From Pedobacter glucosidilyticus (GTDB lineage Bacteria; Bacteroidota; Bacteroidia; Sphingobacteriales; Sphingobacteriaceae), in NCBI RefSeq assembly GCF_002483235.1, contig NZ_DLHN01000009.1, positions 1 through 64,000 on the forward strand: a stretch of 64,000 bases of DNA. Direction: 5' to 3'. The position numbers and the translations under genes were made by a program. The notes under the pieces were generated by a model, which was given only the letters and a program-made list of their open reading frames with translations, was not told the origin of the DNA and ran no database searches. Below are positions 61,913 through 64,000 of the stretch, in pieces. Position 1 is the first letter of the stretch; each line of letters starts with the position of its first letter.

Positions 61913-63400
61913 ATGCTGAAACTGTTAAATGCTGTTCAAATAAGAGAGGCAGATAAATATACCATAGAAAACGAGCCTATCAGCTCATTAGACTTAATGG
62001 AAAGAGCTGCTCAAGCTTTTCTAAAAGTTTTTACAGAGCGCTTTACCGATAAGAAAATCAATCTAGCTGTGTTTTGTGGAAAAGGTAATAATGGTGGCGA
62101 TGGTTTAGCCATAGCCAGGATGTTACTGAATGAAAATTACACTTCTGTACAGGTTTGGATAGCAGATTTTACCGAGAAATCGAGTCCAGATTTTAAATAT
62201 AATTTAGAGAGTTTACAACAGCTGGATGCTCAAATATTTTATTTAACACAGGCGGCAGAATTAGAAATACAAGCTACCGATGTAGTTATTGATGCTTTGT
62301 TTGGGATTGGATTAAATGGTCCTTTAACAGATGAATATGCTAAATTGGTAAAAAAAATCAATCAATTTCCTGGATTTAAAGTGAGTGTTGATATTCCATC
62401 TGGCTTACCTGCAGAAGGACAAGTACTTGGCGATGCTATTTTTAAATCAGATTGGGTCATTACCTTTCAAAGACCCAAACTTAACTTTTTATTGCCACCA
62501 TCAAGTCCTTATGTTAAAGAATGGAAGGTGGTAAATATTGGATTGGATGAAAATTTTATCGAAAGTACCTCATCTCCTTATTATTGGTTTTGGAAAAAAG
62601 ACGTTCAGAAATTTATCAAACCCAGACAAGCCTTTGAACATAAAGGTTTACTGGGTAGCGCACTTATTATTGCCGGTGAGGATGAAACTATGGGTGCAGC
62701 TTTATTATGTGCCGAAGCTTGTCATAAAGCAGGTACAGGTTTAACTACAGCCTTGATACCTAAAAGTGGTTTAGCCGCTCTAAATGCTCGCGTTCCAGAG
62801 GTTATGTATGGTAACAGAAGTAAGCTTGCAGAGTTAAACTGGGAAAAATATAATGTTATAGGTATTGGTCCGGGTTTAGGTACATCTGCCGAAGCTGAAG
62901 AACTTTTGATACAAACCCTCCAGAATTTTAAAAAACCTATAATTCTGGATGCTGATGCTTTAAATATCTTAGCTAATAGGCCAGAATTATGGAAAAATAT
63001 ACCCCTAAACTCTGTTATTACGCCACACATGAAAGAATTTGATAGGTTGTTTAAAATACATCAAAATTGGTGGGATAGAATTGCAACGGCTTTTGAAGAA
63101 GCTGTAAACAAAAAAATATTTATCGTGTTAAAAAACAGGTATACGATGATATTTAGCCCACAAGGGATGTGCTATTTTAACTCCTCAGGCTCGCCCGCTA
63201 TGGCCAGTGGGGGCATGGGTGATGTTTTAACTGGGATAATAACTAGTATGATAGCACAAGGCTACTCCGTAGATAAAGCCGTATTATTAGCTGTTTTTAC
63301 TCATGGTTATGCTGGCGAACAGTTAGCTCAAAATATGTATGTTGTACCAGCAACCAGCTTAATCAAGAAGATACCCACTGTTTTAAGAGAATTGATGTAA
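61913..63400 (+). CDS. nnr: Bifunctional NAD(P)H-hydrate epimerase/dehydratase
   Basis: This 495-residue cytoplasmic metabolite-repair enzyme has two domains. The N-terminal YjeF_N epimerase domain (about 1-210) contains FCGKGNNGGDGLAIARML and VIDALFGIGLNGPL. The C-terminal ADP-dependent dehydratase domain (about 235-495) contains GIGPGLGTS, ILDADALNIL, ITPHMKEFDRL and MASGGMGDVLTGII. It repairs R- and S-NADHX/NADPHX. The fused form is the usual bacterial arrangement. It starts 8 nt before the PNPOx-family gene's start region. Confidence 0.95.
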   Translation: MLKLLNAVQIREADKYTIENEPISSLDLMERAAQAFLKVFTERFTDKKINLAVFCGKGNNGGDGLAIARMLLNENYTSVQVWIADFTEKSSPDFKYNLESLQQLDAQIFYLTQAAELEIQATDVVIDALFGIGLNGPLTDEYAKLVKKINQFPGFKVSVDIPSGLPAEGQVLGDAIFKSDWVITFQRPKLNFLLPPSSPYVKEWKVVNIGLDENFIESTSSPYYWFWKKDVQKFIKPRQAFEHKGLLGSALIIAGEDETMGAALLCAEACHKAGTGLTTALIPKSGLAALNARVPEVMYGNRSKLAELNWEKYNVIGIGPGLGTSAEAEELLIQTLQNFKKPIILDADALNILANRPELWKNIPLNSVITPHMKEFDRLFKIHQNWWDRIATAFEEAVNKKIFIVLKNRYTMIFSPQGMCYFNSSGSPAMASGGMGDVLTGIITSMIAQGYSVDKAVLLAVFTHGYAGEQLAQNMYVVPATSLIKKIPTVLRELM

Positions 63401-63408
63401 TATAAAAT

Positions 63409-64000
63409 ATGTTTCAGCAAGCCGATACAGATTTATTTTTAAAAATTGAGTTAGACCAAGTTATTCCAGATATATTAAAACGATTAGATGATGCTACCAG
63501 ATCTTCTAAGGCCGCTTTCCATGAAGGATATATTGCTACCATCAACGAAAATTCACCTGAAATAAGAACGGTTGTTTTACGAAGAGTTCTTTTGGATGAG
63601 GAAGCCTTGATTTTTCATACAGATATGCGCTCGCCTAAGGTGCATCAAATCAGACAAAATCCTTACCTAAGTTGGCTATTTTATGATGCTGCTTTAAGAA
63701 TTCAGGTTAGATTTAAAGCTATAGCAGAAATTCACCATCAAAATGAACTCACACAGAAGCAGTGGGAGGCCTCAAGATTAGAAAGTAGGAAATGCTATTT
63801 AGTGGAGCCTGCTCCTTCTACGCAAATTCAAAAAGTTTGGGAAGGTATTCCCGATATCGCACATCAAGATTTAACAGAACAGCTGGTAAGCAATGGTTAT
63901 GATAATTTTGCTGTTATTAAAACAAGACTTATTACTTGTGATTGGCTCTTTTTAAATAGAAGAGGTCATAAAAGAGCTATTTTTAGTAAAAATATAGTAG
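63409..64000 (+). CDS. Pyridoxamine 5'-phosphate oxidase-family flavoprotein (cut by window end)
   Basis: The frame starts at ATG 63409, 8 nt after nnr, and is open for 197 codons to the window edge. The sequence shows the FMN-binding split barrel of the PNPOx-like family: GYIATINENSPEIRTVVLRRV, LIFHTDMRSPKVHQIRQNPYLSWLFYD and a C-terminal WLFLNRRGHKRAIF. It is more like the general stress/PdxH-like group than strict PdxH, so vitamin B6 synthesis is not certain. Only the last few residues can be missing. Confidence 0.75.
   Translation, partial: MFQQADTDLFLKIELDQVIPDILKRLDDATRSSKAAFHEGYIATINENSPEIRTVVLRRVLLDEEALIFHTDMRSPKVHQIRQNPYLSWLFYDAALRIQVRFKAIAEIHHQNELTQKQWEASRLESRKCYLVEPAPSTQIQKVWEGIPDIAHQDLTEQLVSNGYDNFAVIKTRLITCDWLFLNRRGHKRAIFSKNIV

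Overview
The window is AT-rich DNA from the Bacteroidota, most likely a Pedobacter-like member of the Sphingobacteriaceae. The evidence is two proteins with Por-secretion (T9SS) C-terminal sorting domains, the Bacteroidota promoter form TTTG-N19/20-TAnnTTTG in front of housekeeping genes, a BshA bacillithiol enzyme, and many secreted glycosidases. No rRNA, tRNA, CRISPR array or transposase was found.

Positions 1-31700 form one large carbohydrate-use locus centred on fucose. It encodes two T9SS-exported surface proteins, a GH29 and a GH95 alpha-L-fucosidase, and a FucP-type L-fucose/H+ symporter. The symporter heads an operon with a RhaM-like mutarotase, a UxaA-family dehydratase, a GH63/MGH1-like glycosidase, an L-fucose-dehydrogenase-like SDR, an esterase and a GH78-like protein. 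A second operon holds an SGNH esterase, a FAH-family enzyme, an aldehyde dehydrogenase of the 2-oxoglutarate-semialdehyde type, two GH3 enzymes and another SGNH protein. A secreted beta-helix protein, a secreted M20 amidohydrolase, an AraC regulator and a SnoaL-like protein complete the locus. The likely logic is to trim and de-esterify a fucosylated glycan, import fucose, and oxidise it without phosphorylation. SusC/SusD genes and sulfatases are absent from the window. Most transcription units of the locus share an upstream motif near GTTTAARAAAnnGYCAAT. In the clear cases it starts exactly 48 bp before a TAnnTTTG-like -7 box, and the -33 TTTG is missing. This looks like one activator-dependent regulon.

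Positions 31700-34500 carry a small accessory block: a family of unrecognised secreted proteins, one with an internal duplication, a lipoprotein and a tiny coupled ORF. It lies between the intact 3' end of rdgB and a displaced copy of the rdgB 3' end.

Positions 34500-53400 are mainly conserved chromosomal genes: rdgB, two SurA/PpiC-type chaperones, a MoxR ATPase, cysS, an EEP-family protein, two rhomboids, mutL, a GH3-tail/serine-hydrolase fusion, bshA, an AztD-like metal protein with candidate metal-regulator sites, and a pseudouridine synthase with a 21-residue tandem repeat.

Positions 53400-64000 hold a lytic transglycosylase gene, the dabA-dabB inorganic-carbon uptake pair, uvrA, a small protein, nnr and a truncated PNPOx-family gene. 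The dabAB pair lies between the transglycosylase gene and a decayed copy of that gene's 3' end, echoing the arrangement at rdgB.
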